From: Mariprofundus ferrinatatus
GTDB taxonomy: Bacteria; Pseudomonadota; Zetaproteobacteria; Mariprofundales; Mariprofundaceae
Length of the DNA: 64,000 nucleotides
Reading direction: 5' to 3'
Assembly (NCBI RefSeq): GCF_002795825.1
Contig: NZ_CP018800.1
Location: 1,798,001-1,862,000 of the forward strand
Positions 1 to 10,617 of this stretch are shown here, one piece after another; position 1 is the stretch's first letter, and every line of letters starts with the position of its first letter. A program made the translations under genes and the position numbers. A model generated the notes under the pieces. That model was given only the letters and a program-made list of their open reading frames with translations. It did not search any database and was not told the DNA's origin.

Positions 1-271
1 CCGCTTTGAACTGGTTACCAGCTGTGAGCCGTGCGCCATGTGTTTCGGGGCGATCCCGTGGTCAGGCATCCGCCACCTTGCATGCGGCGCACGCGATGAA
101 GATGCGCGAGCCATCGGCTTTGACGAGGGACCGAAGCTGTCCGACTGGAGCGCTGCCCTGAATGAGCGTGGAATTACAGTCGAAACGGACATCTGCCGGG
201 ATGAAGCTATCGGCGTTCTAAACAGATACGCAGAACTTAACAGAGATATCTATAATGCACGGCAATCTTAA
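1..271 (+). CDS. zinc-dependent nucleoside/guanine deaminase family protein (5' end missing)
   Basis: The reading frame enters from the window edge (first full codon at base 2) and ends at 271. It shows the second half of the cytidine-deaminase-fold zinc site, SCEPCAMCFGAI, whose two cysteines bind zinc. The histidine/glutamate motif would lie upstream of the window. The tail (IGFDEG, then RGI and ICR) resembles guanine or nucleoside deaminases more than TadA, although the substrate cannot be fixed from this part. The last bases overlap the next gene's start at 255, which suggests translational coupling. Family assignment is firm and substrate is inference. Confidence 0.8.
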   Translation, partial: RFELVTSCEPCAMCFGAIPWSGIRHLACGARDEDARAIGFDEGPKLSDWSAALNERGITVETDICRDEAIGVLNRYAELNRDIYNARQS

Positions 272-1016
272 GCGCCTGTTCAGAACTGTTTTTCTCTGCG
301 CTTCACTGCTCTGTTATGCCCCGGCGGCATCACTCGCGGACAACTTCTCAACCACCAACCTGCAACTCTTATACGGCACTAATTTCCACGACAACTATTA
401 CGGCAACAATACTTCCGATGGCAATATGACTACCCTCACGCTGGAGCATTTCAGCACCTGGTCTTATGGCGATAACTATCTCTTTGTCGATCTCCTTTCC
501 GGAAACTTCCTCGACTTTGCAGGCTCCCCTACCGGCAGCCACACGCGCATCTACTCCGAGTGGGCTCCCCGTCTAAGCCTTTCCGCCATCTCAGGCCATG
601 ATTTGTCGATCGGAATATTCAAAGACTTTTTTCTCGCAGGTCAGCTCAATCGTGATGGTGATGGGTTTCATGCAGAATTGATCGGCCTGGGCACGGATCT
701 CTCGATTCCCGGCTTCAACCTGCTCAGCATCCACGCCTATCTTCGCAAAGACAATTTTAACCGCCGCACCTGGCAGACCACCACGGTATGGAGCGTCCCC
801 TTCGGCACATGGATGTCATTTGAAGGGTTTATCGATATTTATGGCTCTGACAGTAACGGTACGGAAATTGGCATGCAGCCGCAGCTGCTGCTTGATATCG
901 GCAATCTCTTCGGCCAGGAGTTTGATAACCTGTCCGCCGGGATCGAATGGGATTATCACCATAACCGCTTTCTCAACAGCAGTGTGCTGCAGGGTATGAT
1001 AAAATGGGTATGGTAA
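255..1016 (+). CDS. Tsx-like outer-membrane channel protein
   Basis: This 253-residue protein has an N-terminal signal peptide (hydrophobic residues 11-28, likely cleavage after SLA). The rest is rich in alternating aromatic and polar residues typical of a beta-barrel, and it ends in WVW, an aromatic C-terminus of the kind recognised by the Bam machinery. Length and pattern fit the Tsx nucleoside-channel family, whose members pass nucleosides across the outer membrane. The start at 255 lies inside the deaminase gene, and the stop overlaps the next gene by 13 bases. A nucleoside substrate is inferred from family and neighbour and is not visible in the sequence. Confidence 0.7.
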   Translation: MHGNLKRLFRTVFLCASLLCYAPAASLADNFSTTNLQLLYGTNFHDNYYGNNTSDGNMTTLTLEHFSTWSYGDNYLFVDLLSGNFLDFAGSPTGSHTRIYSEWAPRLSLSAISGHDLSIGIFKDFFLAGQLNRDGDGFHAELIGLGTDLSIPGFNLLSIHAYLRKDNFNRRTWQTTTVWSVPFGTWMSFEGFIDIYGSDSNGTEIGMQPQLLLDIGNLFGQEFDNLSAGIEWDYHHNRFLNSSVLQGMIKWVW

Positions 1017-4000
1017 AAACCCTGCACCCGATTCGATCCCTTTTCGCCCTCTTCTCACTCATTTTTCTGGGGGCTTCCTCCACCGGCGCTGCAGAACAGA
1101 TCGAACTGCAACTGAAATGGAGGCATGCCTTCCAGTTTGCCGGCTTTTACATGGCGATCGAGAAAGGGTACTACAGGGATGAGGGGCTGAACGTTAAACT
1201 GCTGGAGGGCGGCCCGGGCAACAACCCGATCGAGCATGTACTCAAGGGCGAAGGGCGCTACGGCATCACCGATACCGGCGTGCTGATGGCTCGCTCAGCC
1301 GGCAAGCCGGTCAAAACGCTCGCAGCCTTCTTCCAGCACTCGCCGCTGGCACTCGCCGTACTCGCCGACTCCGGCATCCATACCTTTGCCGAGCTTAAGG
1401 GCAGGCGGGCAATGATGCAGTCGGGCCACATGGATGCGGTGATACTGGCGGCGATGAAGAAGGCTGGGCTGGGGCCAGGCGACATTATCCGCCAGGACAC
1501 CAGCTTCAACCTGCAGGATCTGATCAACCACAATACCGACGCCTTCAGCGTCTACACCACCGACCAGCCGCACCAGCTCGACGAGATGGGCATCCCCCAC
1601 CGTCTCCTCGACCCGCGGGATTTAGACATCGACTTCTACGGTGATATTCTTGTCACCTCAGAGGCTGAAGTTGCCAAACACCCCAAACGGGTCGATGCAA
1701 TGATCCGCGCCAGCATGAACGGATGGCGGTACGCCCTGGATCATATGGATGAAGCGATCGAGCTGATCATTCAGAAGTACAACAGCCAGTCGCTGTCACG
1801 CCACCAGCTCTACCACGAAGCGGTAAAAACCAGCGAACTGATCCTCAAGGATGTGGTGGCTCTGGGCTACATGAGCGAGGAGCGCTGGCAGAAGATCGCC
1901 GCAACCTACCGCGGCCTCGGGCTGATCCCCGCCGATTTCCAGCTCGACGGCATGCTCTACGAACCTGAGACCGACCTGAAAACCATCATTCGCCACTACG
2001 CCTGGCAGCTGACTGTATTCGCCCTGCTGGCTCTGCTTGCCATCTTTGCCCTGCAGACCGTCCTGCTAAGGCGTATGGTCAAGGCCCGTACCGAAGCTCT
2101 GAAACGAAGCGAATCCCATTTCAGGACGCTTGTAGAGAACGTGCCCGGTGTCACCTATCGCTGTGCATGTGATGAATGCTGGACCATGGATTACATCAAC
2201 GATTCGATTGCGCTGCTCAGCGGTTATCCCGCTTCCGACTTTTTAGGCAATCGGGTTCGCTCCTTTGCCAGCATTATTCATCCCGATGACACGGAGTCGG
2301 TTTCAGCACAAGTGATACAGGCCGTGAAGGGGGGTAACCACTATAATCTTGAATATCGAATCATCTGTCGAGATGGCGCAGTTCGCTGGGTGCACGAACG
2401 CGGCAAACCGGTTTATTCACAAAATGGAAGCGTAGCCTGGCTGGAAGGGAATATATTCGATATCTCGGAGAAGAAACAGACAGAACAGCTGATGCAATCG
2501 ACCACCAGAATCCTTGAGATGATTGTCGGTGACAAAAAGCTGCTCCACATCCTTGAAGAGATCGTGAATAGCTACGAAGCCATCTATCCGAACATGAAAG
2601 CTTCGATCCTCAGATTGAGAGACGGGAAGCTTTACACCGGGGCCGCACCCAGCCTTCCAGATGCATACACCCAGGCCGTTGAGGGGCTGGAAATCGGGGA
2701 ATCCGTGGGTTCATGCGGAACTGCGGCATTTCTCAAAAAACGCGTCATCGTCGATGATATTGAGCATGATCCGCTCTGGGCACCCTATGTGGAACTTGCC
2801 CTGTCGCACCATCTGCGCGCCTGCTGGTCCGAACCGGTTTTTGACTCCAAGGGTGAGGTGCTGGGCACTTTTGCAATGTACTACGACCATCCCGCGTCAC
2901 CCAGCAAGAGTGAGATCGAGGCCATTACCAATGCAGCAAAGCTCTGTGCCCTTGCCATTGAGCGCAGCATCGACATGGAGCGGCTTCAGAAACTCTCGAG
3001 CGCCATTGAACAGGCCAGCGAAGTGGTCACCATTACCAATCGCGATGGTAAGATCGAATATGTAAACCCGGCATTCACCCGCATCACCGGCTTCAGCAGC
3101 GAGGAGGCACTGGGTAAAACACCCGGGCTGTTCCGGGCAGATGGGTATGTTGATCAGATAGACGAGATTCGTGAGGTCATTCATCAGGGTAATATCTGGC
3201 AGGGGAAAATCATCGAGAAGAAAAAGGATGGCTCTACCTATCCAGCTATGCTGACACTGTCGCCGATCCGTGATGGCGATGGAACAATCACCCACTTTGT
3301 CGGCGTACACGAGGACATTTCCAAGATTCAGGCGCTGGAAGAGCAGTTTTATCAGGCGCAGAAGATGGAGTCCATCGGCACACTCGTTGGTGGCATTGCC
3401 CACGACTTTAACAATATGCTGGCGGGCATTACCGGCAATGTGTACCTGATCGGAAAAGCGACCGAGGGGCAACCGAAGGTTGCCGAGAAACTCGAAAATG
3501 TTCAGAAGCTGATCGGCAGGGCGGCCGAGATGATCAAACAGCTTCTCACTTTTGCAAAAAAAGATGTGGTACAAAAGAGAACCGTTCTACTTACCCCCTT
3601 CCTCAATGAGACCTACAAACTACACAAGGTCTCGATCCCGGAGGATGTCGATCTCACGCTGGAGATCAGTGAGAACATGAAGGTCTCAGCTGATATCACG
3701 CAGTTGCAACAGGTACTTCTCAACCTGATGAACAACGCACGTGATGCCGTTGAGGATGTAAAACAGCCGGTCATCCATATTCGCCTGAACAGGTTTCTTC
3801 CCGACTCCGCTTTTCTGGCTCAGCATGAATCCGCCAAAAACATCCCTTACGCCCATCTCACCATTAAGGACAATGGCTACGGTATAGCCGAGGAGCACCT
3901 GTCATCCATATTTGACCCCTTCTTCACCACCAAAGGGGTTGGCAAAGGCACAGGACTTGGCCTCTCAATGGTATTCGGGGCCATTCACTCCCACGGCGGC

Positions 4001-4495
4001 ATCATTGAGGTTAAAAGCAAGGTTGGCAGGGGCACCACCTTCCACATCTACCTGCCAATTATTAAAGCAGACCCGGAGGAGCACTCCGCTACGGAAACCC
4101 TTTCAAGGAGCAGCGCCGGAGAAACCATCCTGCTTGTCGATGATGAACCATCGGTGCTTGAAGTGATTGGGGAGGTACTGGAGCAACTGGGCTACAGGGT
4201 AGAGAAAGCCGAGAACGGCATTGAAGCGCTGGATCTCTTCAACAGCAAACAGGGCGGGATCGACCTGATCCTTACCGATGTGGTGATGCCGAAAATGGGC
4301 GGGCTTGAACTGGCCGGCAGGTTGCGAAAACAGGATGCCTTCATTCCCATCATATTTGCAACAGGCTACGACAAGCGCCAGGAGATTGAACGGGATAACC
4401 GTCTGCAGGGAACAGTCATCCTCAACAAGCCCTACTCTGTTGAGCTGCTCGATCATACCCTGGCAACAATGCTGGACAGAAAAGGCCCCTTATGA
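1004..4495 (+). CDS. hybrid sensor histidine kinase with periplasmic NMT1/THI5-like domain
   Basis: A 1163-residue membrane kinase. In order: a signal/TM segment (about 10-28); an NMT1/THI5-like substrate-binding domain (about 30-320, [20 protein letters not shown]); a second TM helix (about 333-355); PAS (about 370-495); GAF (about 500-650); PAS (about 660-780); a HisKA domain with phospho-acceptor His800 in GGIAHDFNN; an HATPase domain with N box ([12 protein letters not shown]) and GTGLGLS; and a receiver domain with VDDEP and phospho-acceptor Asp1092 in [11 protein letters not shown]. The periplasmic domain should bind a small pyrimidine-like or related ligand and drive phosphorelay. Start codon 1004 overlaps the channel gene, and a second ATG lies two codons on. 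No separate response regulator is adjacent. Confidence 0.88.
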   Translation: MGMVKTLHPIRSLFALFSLIFLGASSTGAAEQIELQLKWRHAFQFAGFYMAIEKGYYRDEGLNVKLLEGGPGNNPIEHVLKGEGRYGITDTGVLMARSAGKPVKTLAAFFQHSPLALAVLADSGIHTFAELKGRRAMMQSGHMDAVILAAMKKAGLGPGDIIRQDTSFNLQDLINHNTDAFSVYTTDQPHQLDEMGIPHRLLDPRDLDIDFYGDILVTSEAEVAKHPKRVDAMIRASMNGWRYALDHMDEAIELIIQKYNSQSLSRHQLYHEAVKTSELILKDVVALGYMSEERWQKIAATYRGLGLIPADFQLDGMLYEPETDLKTIIRHYAWQLTVFALLALLAIFALQTVLLRRMVKARTEALKRSESHFRTLVENVPGVTYRCACDECWTMDYINDSIALLSGYPASDFLGNRVRSFASIIHPDDTESVSAQVIQAVKGGNHYNLEYRIICRDGAVRWVHERGKPVYSQNGSVAWLEGNIFDISEKKQTEQLMQSTTRILEMIVGDKKLLHILEEIVNSYEAIYPNMKASILRLRDGKLYTGAAPSLPDAYTQAVEGLEIGESVGSCGTAAFLKKRVIVDDIEHDPLWAPYVELALSHHLRACWSEPVFDSKGEVLGTFAMYYDHPASPSKSEIEAITNAAKLCALAIERSIDMERLQKLSSAIEQASEVVTITNRDGKIEYVNPAFTRITGFSSEEALGKTPGLFRADGYVDQIDEIREVIHQGNIWQGKIIEKKKDGSTYPAMLTLSPIRDGDGTITHFVGVHEDISKIQALEEQFYQAQKMESIGTLVGGIAHDFNNMLAGITGNVYLIGKATEGQPKVAEKLENVQKLIGRAAEMIKQLLTFAKKDVVQKRTVLLTPFLNETYKLHKVSIPEDVDLTLEISENMKVSADITQLQQVLLNLMNNARDAVEDVKQPVIHIRLNRFLPDSAFLAQHESAKNIPYAHLTIKDNGYGIAEEHLSSIFDPFFTTKGVGKGTGLGLSMVFGAIHSHGGIIEVKSKVGRGTTFHIYLPIIKADPEEHSATETLSRSSAGETILLVDDEPSVLEVIGEVLEQLGYRVEKAENGIEALDLFNSKQGGIDLILTDVVMPKMGGLELAGRLRKQDAFIPIIFATGYDKRQEIERDNRLQGTVILNKPYSVELLDHTLATMLDRKGPL

Positions 4496-4532
4496 CGAAG
4501 CGAAACCCGATTTCATCAGCCATGGCCACAGC

Positions 4533-5573
4533 ATGAAACAGAACAGGCTCGGTAATACAGAGATAGAGGTCAGTGAAATCTGCCTGGGCACCATGACCTG
4601 GGGCGAGCAGAACAGCAGGGATGATGCCTTCGCCCAGATGGATTATGCCGTTGGGCACGGCATCAACTTTTTCGATACGGCCGAGCTCTATGCCATTCCT
4701 CCCAGGCCGGAAACCTACGGCGCTACAGAATCGATTATCGGCGAGTGGTTCAGCAGAAGGGGCAATCGCAGCAACATCATCCTCGCCTCCAAGGTGTGCG
4801 GCCCGACTGCCTGGTGCCCGCATATCCGAAATGGCGAAGCAAAGCTTGATCGCTCCAATATCGTGACAGCATGCGATGCTTCTCTGAAGCGTCTCAAGAC
4901 CGACTATATTGACATCTACCAGACCCACTGGCCGGAGCGCAGCACCAACTATTTTGGCAAACTGAATTATGCTCACCATGAACAAGAGTCGTTCACCCCG
5001 ATCCCTGAAACGCTGGAAGCGCTCTCAGGGCTTGTATCAGCAGGCAAGGTGCGCCATATCGGCATCTCCAACGAAACTGCATGGGGAGCCATGCAGTTTC
5101 TTCAATGTGCAAAAACGATGGGGCTTGAACGTATCGTCTCAATACAGAACCCCTATAGCCTGCTGAACAGAAGCTTCGAGATTGGCCTTGCTGAGATTGC
5201 CTGCCGCGAAAAGGTGGGGCTTCTCGCCTATTCGCCACTCGCCTTCGGTGCGCTATCCGGAAAATACCTGAACGGTAAGCGGCCCCAGGGATGCAGACTA
5301 ACACTGTTTGAGCACTACACCCGTTACTCCGGCCCCATTGCCGAAAAGGCGGTTGCAGCCTATGTGGAGGTGGCGATAAAACACGGGCTTGACCCTGCAC
5401 AGATGGCCCTGGCATTTATTCGGCAACAGCCGTTTGTTTCTGCTACAATCATAGGAGCAACCTGCATGCAGCAGTTGTCTGACAATATTGCAAGCAGCGA
5501 GGTCACCCTGACAGATGAGTGTATTGCCGACATTGAAGCGGTTTTTCAGCGCTATTCCAATCCGTGTCCGTAA
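4533..5573 (+). CDS. tas: Tas-type aldo/keto reductase
   Basis: NADP(H)-dependent aldo/keto reductase of the Tas subgroup, cytoplasmic. The open frame runs further upstream, but it overlaps the kinase gene there. The ATG at 4533 gives 346 residues, the length of E. coli Tas, and begins with the family pattern RLGNTEIEVSEICLGTMTWGEQN. Visible motifs are FFDTAELY (Asp and Tyr of the catalytic tetrad), the PPRPETYGATE stretch typical of Tas, ASKVCGP (catalytic Lys), YQTHWP (catalytic His), SIQNPYSLLNRSFE and GLLAYSPLAFGALSGKYL. The physiological substrate is unknown. It starts 37 bases after the kinase stop and may be co-transcribed. Confidence 0.88.
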   Translation: MKQNRLGNTEIEVSEICLGTMTWGEQNSRDDAFAQMDYAVGHGINFFDTAELYAIPPRPETYGATESIIGEWFSRRGNRSNIILASKVCGPTAWCPHIRNGEAKLDRSNIVTACDASLKRLKTDYIDIYQTHWPERSTNYFGKLNYAHHEQESFTPIPETLEALSGLVSAGKVRHIGISNETAWGAMQFLQCAKTMGLERIVSIQNPYSLLNRSFEIGLAEIACREKVGLLAYSPLAFGALSGKYLNGKRPQGCRLTLFEHYTRYSGPIAEKAVAAYVEVAIKHGLDPAQMALAFIRQQPFVSATIIGATCMQQLSDNIASSEVTLTDECIADIEAVFQRYSNPCP

Positions 5574-5645
5574 TTGCTGGCTGATGCTTCACTACCGCCT
5601 TCAATTTCGTGCAATCGTCCACCCAGATGGCATAATTGGGCTGTG

Positions 5646-6803
5646 ATGAACCGGCACCCATTCAACCTGATACTTGCCCTGCTTCTGGCAGCCTTGCTCT
5701 CTGCATGCGCAACCCCCCAGAACAATTACGACCCCATCGAGCCGGTCAACCGCGTCACCGACAAGGTCAATGACGGCATCGACCGGGTTACGCTGAAACC
5801 GCTGGCGCGCGGTTACACTGCCGCAGTTCCCAAACCAATGCGAACCGCCGTATCCAATTTCTTTGAGAATGCGACATATCTCAACACCGTGCTCAACGAC
5901 TTCCTGCAGGGCAAAGGGGAACAGGGATTCAGTGACCTGTTCCGCTTTCTGGTCAACACCACACTCGGGGCTGGTGGCCTCGTGGATGTTGCATCCTCAA
6001 TGGGTCTTGAACGGCACGATGAGGATCTCGGCCAGACACTGGCCGTGTGGGGCGTCGGCGAGAGCGCCTATATCGTCTATCCGCTGCTGGGACCGAATTC
6101 GCTGCGTAACACGCCCGATTTCATCACTGCAACAGCGACCGACCCACTGTTCTGGCTCTCATTCACCATGGTTCCGGCCGTTACCATTCCTATCGCGGTG
6201 GTTAAATATGTCGACCAGCGTGCCCAGCTGCTTGAGGCCTCCGATATGCGCGACGAACTGGCACTCGATCCCTATATCTTCACGCGAGAGGCGTGGCGGC
6301 AGAATCGTCTCTATCTGATTCATGATGGCAACCCGCCCAAAGCGGAACCACTCGGTGATGATGGCTGGGAGGAGGAGGACTGGGGCTCCAAGGATGATGG
6401 CTGGCAGGAGGATGAGTTTGATCGCCCCGCTGAATCCGGAACAGAAAGCATCGAAAGCGCACCTGCAGCTGATGAAAATTCAGCTGAGCCTGAAAATGCC
6501 ACACACCCTTCAGATAAAAACATTGATGCCCCGGCTGAAAAAGAAGCCGAACCACTCTCCGGCAACATGTTTCGTATCAACCTTGCATCATTCAGGTCGG
6601 AAACCGCTGCTACCAATGCACTGCATATGTTGAGAAGCAGGATGGTTGATTCTGAGCTGGAAACGGTGACTATTGATAATCAGCGCTGGTATCGCCTACA
6701 CAGCAGTGAGCTTGTCAGTGGAATGGATGCAAAGATAAAGCTGCAGGATCTCAGGAGCCGAACAGGCATACAGACGGCCTGGCTGGAGCCCGTTAGCCCT
6801 TAA
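5646..6803 (+). CDS. mlaA: MlaA (VacJ) lipoprotein with C-terminal SPOR domain
   Basis: The start at 5646 gives a 385-residue lipoprotein: signal peptide, then lipobox LLSAC with Cys about 20. Residues about 25-230 are the MlaA/VacJ fold (DPIEPVNRVTDKVND, ENATYLNTVLNDFLQGK, GLERHDEDLGQTLAVWGVGE, YIVYPLLGPNSLRN). MlaA removes mislocalised phospholipid from the outer leaflet of the outer membrane and hands it to MlaC. A long acidic, low-complexity linker (about 230-305) follows, and then a SPOR-like domain of about 75 residues (FRINLASFRSETAATNALHM to the end). SPOR domains bind denuded septal peptidoglycan. This fusion is not the usual MlaA layout, and no other mla gene is in the window. Confidence 0.88.
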   Translation: MNRHPFNLILALLLAALLSACATPQNNYDPIEPVNRVTDKVNDGIDRVTLKPLARGYTAAVPKPMRTAVSNFFENATYLNTVLNDFLQGKGEQGFSDLFRFLVNTTLGAGGLVDVASSMGLERHDEDLGQTLAVWGVGESAYIVYPLLGPNSLRNTPDFITATATDPLFWLSFTMVPAVTIPIAVVKYVDQRAQLLEASDMRDELALDPYIFTREAWRQNRLYLIHDGNPPKAEPLGDDGWEEEDWGSKDDGWQEDEFDRPAESGTESIESAPAADENSAEPENATHPSDKNIDAPAEKEAEPLSGNMFRINLASFRSETAATNALHMLRSRMVDSELETVTIDNQRWYRLHSSELVSGMDAKIKLQDLRSRTGIQTAWLEPVSP

Positions 6804-6814
6804 AACAGCTGCCC

Positions 6815-7876
6815 TTAAAGCCTGCTGGCGCGATGGCGTAGCAGGTGATCGGCAATCACCAGTGCAAGCATCGCTTCAGCAATCGGTACGGCACGGATGC
6901 CGACACAAGGGTCATGGCGTCCTTTGGTGACAATCTCGGTCTCGTTGCCGTGAATATCGATGGTCGGCCGGCTCTTCAGGATCGATGAGGTTGGCTTCAG
7001 CGCCATGCGTGCTCGCACCGTATCACCGTTGGAGATGCCACCGAGAATACCGCCGGCATGATTACTCTGGAAACCGTCCATGCGTATCGCATCACCAAAC
7101 TCAGAACCTTTCGCTTCGATACAGCGCATACCATCACCGATCTCTACCGCCTTAACGGCAGGAATATTCATCAACGCCTTGGCAATATCGGCATCAAGCC
7201 TGTCAAACACCGGTTCGCCAAGCCCCGGAATCATACCGTGTGCTTCAACGCTAACGCCTGCGCCAATGGAGTCGCCCTGCTTACGGATACCATCCATCAG
7301 ATCGGCCATCTTTCCTGCCGCCTCGGCATCGGGGCAGAAAAACGGGTTTCTGGTGATTTCATCGCGGTCGAACTTTGCTGCATCCGCTTTGACCGGCCCG
7401 ATCTGATCGACCCATCCGATAACGGAAATACCAGATTCTGCCAGCAGCCGTTTGGCAACTGCCCCGGCCGCCACACGCACCGCGGTTTCACGCGCCGACG
7501 AACGACCACCGCCACGGTAGTCGCGCAGACCATACTTTTCAAAATAGGTAAAATCGGCATGGCCCGGACGGAACTTATCCATGATCTCCGAATAGTCCTT
7601 GCTGCGCTGATCGGTGTTACGGATCAAAAGGGCAATCGGACAACCTGTAGTCTTGCCTTCAAAGACCCCTGAAAGAATCTCCACCTCATCGGCCTCACGC
7701 CGCTGGGTGGTGTACTTGGACTGGCCGGGCTTGCGGCGATCAAGATCGGGCTGGATATCGGCTTCGGAAAGTGTGATACCGGCCGGGCACCCCTCTACAA
7801 TCGCGACCAGAGCCGCGCCGTGAGATTCACCTGCAGTGGTAACCCGGAATATCTGCCCGGTAGAAGATCCTGACAT
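6815..7876 (-). CDS. aroC: chorismate synthase
   Basis: Catalyses the last shikimate-pathway step, EPSP to chorismate, using reduced FMN as catalyst. The 353 residues match the family length. Signatures are [18 protein letters not shown] near the N-terminus, [40 protein letters not shown] and [15 protein letters not shown]. It starts with ATG nine bases downstream of fabI and is probably co-transcribed with it. Chorismate made here feeds UbiC, encoded about 50 kb away in the same window, and aromatic amino-acid synthesis. The stop is 11 bases from the convergent mlaA-SPOR stop. Confidence 0.97.
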   Translation of the reverse strand: MSGSSTGQIFRVTTAGESHGAALVAIVEGCPAGITLSEADIQPDLDRRKPGQSKYTTQRREADEVEILSGVFEGKTTGCPIALLIRNTDQRSKDYSEIMDKFRPGHADFTYFEKYGLRDYRGGGRSSARETAVRVAAGAVAKRLLAESGISVIGWVDQIGPVKADAAKFDRDEITRNPFFCPDAEAAGKMADLMDGIRKQGDSIGAGVSVEAHGMIPGLGEPVFDRLDADIAKALMNIPAVKAVEIGDGMRCIEAKGSEFGDAIRMDGFQSNHAGGILGGISNGDTVRARMALKPTSSILKSRPTIDIHGNETEIVTKGRHDPCVGIRAVPIAEAMLALVIADHLLRHRASRL

Positions 7877-7885
7877 TCAGATGCT

Positions 7886-8668
7886 CTACTCGACGCCAGT
7901 GTCGCCGGCGCCAATGTGGAATCCGGCATCAACATAGTGCAGTTCGCCGGTCACGCCCGACGAAAGATCGGAGAGCAGGTAAACGGTCGTATTACCCACC
8001 TCGTCCTGCGTAACATTGCGTTTGAGCATGGCACCGCGGGCGCTTTTCTCCATCAGCTTGCGGAAATCGCCAACGGCAGATGCAGCCAGCGTACGGATAG
8101 GACCGGCTGAAACGGAGTTTACACGGATACCATCCACGCCCAGGTCCTGAGCCAGATAACGCGTAGAGGCCTCAAGAGCAGCCTTGGCAACACCCATCAC
8201 GTTGTAACCGGGAACAGCGCGCTCGGCGCCAAGGTAGGACATGGTCACCATGCTGCCACCCTCTTTCATCATTGGGGCAGCGCGCTGCGCACAGGCGATA
8301 AAGGAGTAGGCGGAGGTATCAAGTGCCAGATGGAAATCCTCGCGCGTGGTAGTAGAAAAACGATTCTGCAGGGCATCCTTGTTCGCATAGGCAATGGAGT
8401 GAACAAGAAAATCGATCTCTCCCCAGGTCTCTTTCACCTTGTTAAAAAAGGCATCAATACTTGCTTCTTCAGAGACATTCATCGGCTCGATGATCTCAGC
8501 ATTCAGGCTTTCTGCCAGAGGACGGACACGCTTCTCCATCTGTTCGCCAAGATAGTTAAAACCCAGTGTCGCACCTTCACGTTTGGCTGCCTGTGCAACG
8601 CCCCAGGCAATCGATTTATTGTTTGCAACGCCAAGAATCAGGCCTTTTTTGCCTTCAAGAATACCCAC
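7886..8668 (-). CDS. fabI: enoyl-[acyl-carrier-protein] reductase (NADH), FabI type
   Basis: Reduces trans-2-enoyl-ACP in the last step of each fatty-acid elongation cycle. I chose a GTG start at 8668 (260 residues), because the GGGAG ribosome site sits six bases before it. A TTG two codons upstream would abut that site. The short-chain dehydrogenase fold shows a FabI-type nucleotide-binding start (GLILGVANNKSIAWGVAQ). The catalytic Tyr-Tyr-Lys set is visible in SYLGAERAVPGYNVMGVAK. FabI is the target of triclosan and isoniazid-type inhibitors in other bacteria. It lies 38 bases after the transglutaminase gene and before aroC. Confidence 0.95.
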   Translation of the reverse strand: MGILEGKKGLILGVANNKSIAWGVAQAAKREGATLGFNYLGEQMEKRVRPLAESLNAEIIEPMNVSEEASIDAFFNKVKETWGEIDFLVHSIAYANKDALQNRFSTTTREDFHLALDTSAYSFIACAQRAAPMMKEGGSMVTMSYLGAERAVPGYNVMGVAKAALEASTRYLAQDLGVDGIRVNSVSAGPIRTLAASAVGDFRKLMEKSARGAMLKRNVTQDEVGNTTVYLLSDLSSGVTGELHYVDAGFHIGAGDTGVE

Positions 8669-8706
8669 ATGCAACTCCCTAATTCAGTGATTTGGCGGAA
8701 ATAGTA

Positions 8707-10617
8707 TCAGTAGCTTTTCAAAAGCGCACGTAAATGGCGCTTCAGGTCGGATTTCTTCCATACCGCCTCTTTTCCATACACCTGCGCCTCCCACTGGCGA
8801 ACAAATCTCCGCCACAAATCGTGGTTTACACCCTCTGGCACGGCAGCACTGCGGAGCGGAACGTGCGGCGGCCGCACCACACCACGCCTGGTCAGCCAGT
8901 GATCCAGTTCAGGCCAGAGTGAGCCGACCTGTTTCCGCTTATTCAACAAACGTAACCTTTTCCCGTAACGCCAGAAGATGAGCAGTATGCCTGTGGCCAG
9001 CACTCCTGAAAGCAGCCACTCCCCGTAGACCCTGAGGCTCTGCCAGAGCGCTCTGATGAAATTGACGCGATCAGAATTCTGAAACTCGAGCACATACCTG
9101 TACCAGCCCAGTTTTACCGACTCCCATAGCTGCTCCAGTGTCGGGAAACTTATTTCCAGCAATCCGGAGCGCGCTGCCGGCGTAGCATCCATGCGCTGCC
9201 AGCGACCGTTCAGCCACACCTCAACCCAGCTGTGTGCGTTGAGATGCCTGACCTGCAGAAACTCGCCCACCTCGTTCCAGTCGCCACCCAGATATCCATT
9301 CACTACCCTGGAGGGGATTCCGAGCGTTCGCGCCGCCAGTGCCAGCATAGTGGCATACAGTTCACAGTGGCCGCGTTTCAGGTTCAGAAATGATTCTACC
9401 GGCCTTGCAGCATCGATGGGCGCATTCAGATCATAATCCCAGCTGCGCAATTCAGCCGCCACACGGGAGAGTGCCTCGCCCTGCCCGCTCCCCTCTTTGC
9501 TAAACTGCGCCACCCAACTGCGAACAGCATCCGGAATGTTCGACTGAGAGCGCTCCCACCCCTGCGGCTCCGGCATCACAGCCAGTTCCCGAGATGAAGC
9601 CACATCCATCAACAGGCGCAGACGACGCGATGGTGCTTTGGCAAACTGGACGGCCATAGCCGAATCAAAACGGACAGGCTGTGGCAGGTCGTGGATTCTA
9701 ATCAACCCCTGCGGCAGCTGGATATAAGCGTGGTCACTGGCCTCCCTGTACATCGCCACCCGGATCGACTCCCCGCCGCCCGCCACAAAGTCTTCACCCC
9801 TGCCCAGATGAAACTGCTCTTTCGATACCACTTTCTGCCAACCGTTACCGGTAAAGCGGGAGAGAACAGAGCCACGCCAGTAGCGTCCCATTGCCCACTT
9901 CTGAAAATCAGCAACGCCATCTGCGGTCAGGTCGACCGGCTCTACCCGCATTGCAATCCGCGCATCGAGAGTTCTGGCAAAGTCGCCCAACTGAACCAGA
10001 TCGGAAAAACCACTGGTCTCCATACGTGGCTGTGCGGCCTTGAGCAGCGAGTGGAACTCAAAACGCGGCAGGATAACAAAAAGCAGTCCGGTCACCGCCA
10101 TCATCAGCAACATCCAGCGCATCTCCTGGCGCAGCGGCAGCAGGGCAAGGTCGCCGCCCTGCCAATTCAGACCGTAAAGGCAGGATGCTGCACGCCAAAG
10201 AGACCACATCATGGCAAACAGTGGCAGAACATAGAGCACTGAATCGGTCAGCACGGCTCCTGCCAGAACGAGAAAAACGCCTACCAGCATGCGATGCAGG
10301 TGATTACGCGGCGTGGCCGCTTCAACGACGATGGCAAAGGCGAGGATCAGCAGGAAATCGGTAAATGCGACCACCAGCTCCCTGCCGAGAAACAGTTCAA
10401 GAATAACCCAGACGAAACCGAACCAGCCGACAAGGCTGGCCTGCATTTCACTCAATTTAAATTCAGGTCCACGCCAGAGGCGAAACAGCGCCGCCACGAC
10501 CGAAAGCAGCCAGTAGAAGGGGCTCACGAAATCCGATAATGCGAGCGCTGCCACACCGCAGAGCAGCACCGCCAGCGTCAACCGCTCTGCTCGCAACAGG
10601 CTGCTGGAGCTATTCAT
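8707..10617 (-). CDS. TgpA-like transglutaminase-domain membrane protein (DUF3488)
   Basis: The ATG at 10617 overlaps the end of the DUF58 gene by eight bases and gives 636 residues. The N-terminal part carries several TM helices (ERLTLAVLLCGVAALAL onward, about 1-180). A periplasmic region follows with a transglutaminase-like core holding Cys (RGHCELYATMLALAARTLGI), His (NAHSWVEVWLNGRW) and Asp (MDATPAAR). A further TM helix and a cytoplasmic tail close the protein. TgpA of Pseudomonas aeruginosa is the prototype and is essential there, with substrates poorly defined. It forms the classic trio with DUF58 and MoxR upstream. Confidence 0.9.
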   Translation of the reverse strand: MNSSSSLLRAERLTLAVLLCGVAALALSDFVSPFYWLLSVVAALFRLWRGPEFKLSEMQASLVGWFGFVWVILELFLGRELVVAFTDFLLILAFAIVVEAATPRNHLHRMLVGVFLVLAGAVLTDSVLYVLPLFAMMWSLWRAASCLYGLNWQGGDLALLPLRQEMRWMLLMMAVTGLLFVILPRFEFHSLLKAAQPRMETSGFSDLVQLGDFARTLDARIAMRVEPVDLTADGVADFQKWAMGRYWRGSVLSRFTGNGWQKVVSKEQFHLGRGEDFVAGGGESIRVAMYREASDHAYIQLPQGLIRIHDLPQPVRFDSAMAVQFAKAPSRRLRLLMDVASSRELAVMPEPQGWERSQSNIPDAVRSWVAQFSKEGSGQGEALSRVAAELRSWDYDLNAPIDAARPVESFLNLKRGHCELYATMLALAARTLGIPSRVVNGYLGGDWNEVGEFLQVRHLNAHSWVEVWLNGRWQRMDATPAARSGLLEISFPTLEQLWESVKLGWYRYVLEFQNSDRVNFIRALWQSLRVYGEWLLSGVLATGILLIFWRYGKRLRLLNKRKQVGSLWPELDHWLTRRGVVRPPHVPLRSAAVPEGVNHDLWRRFVRQWEAQVYGKEAVWKKSDLKRHLRALLKSY

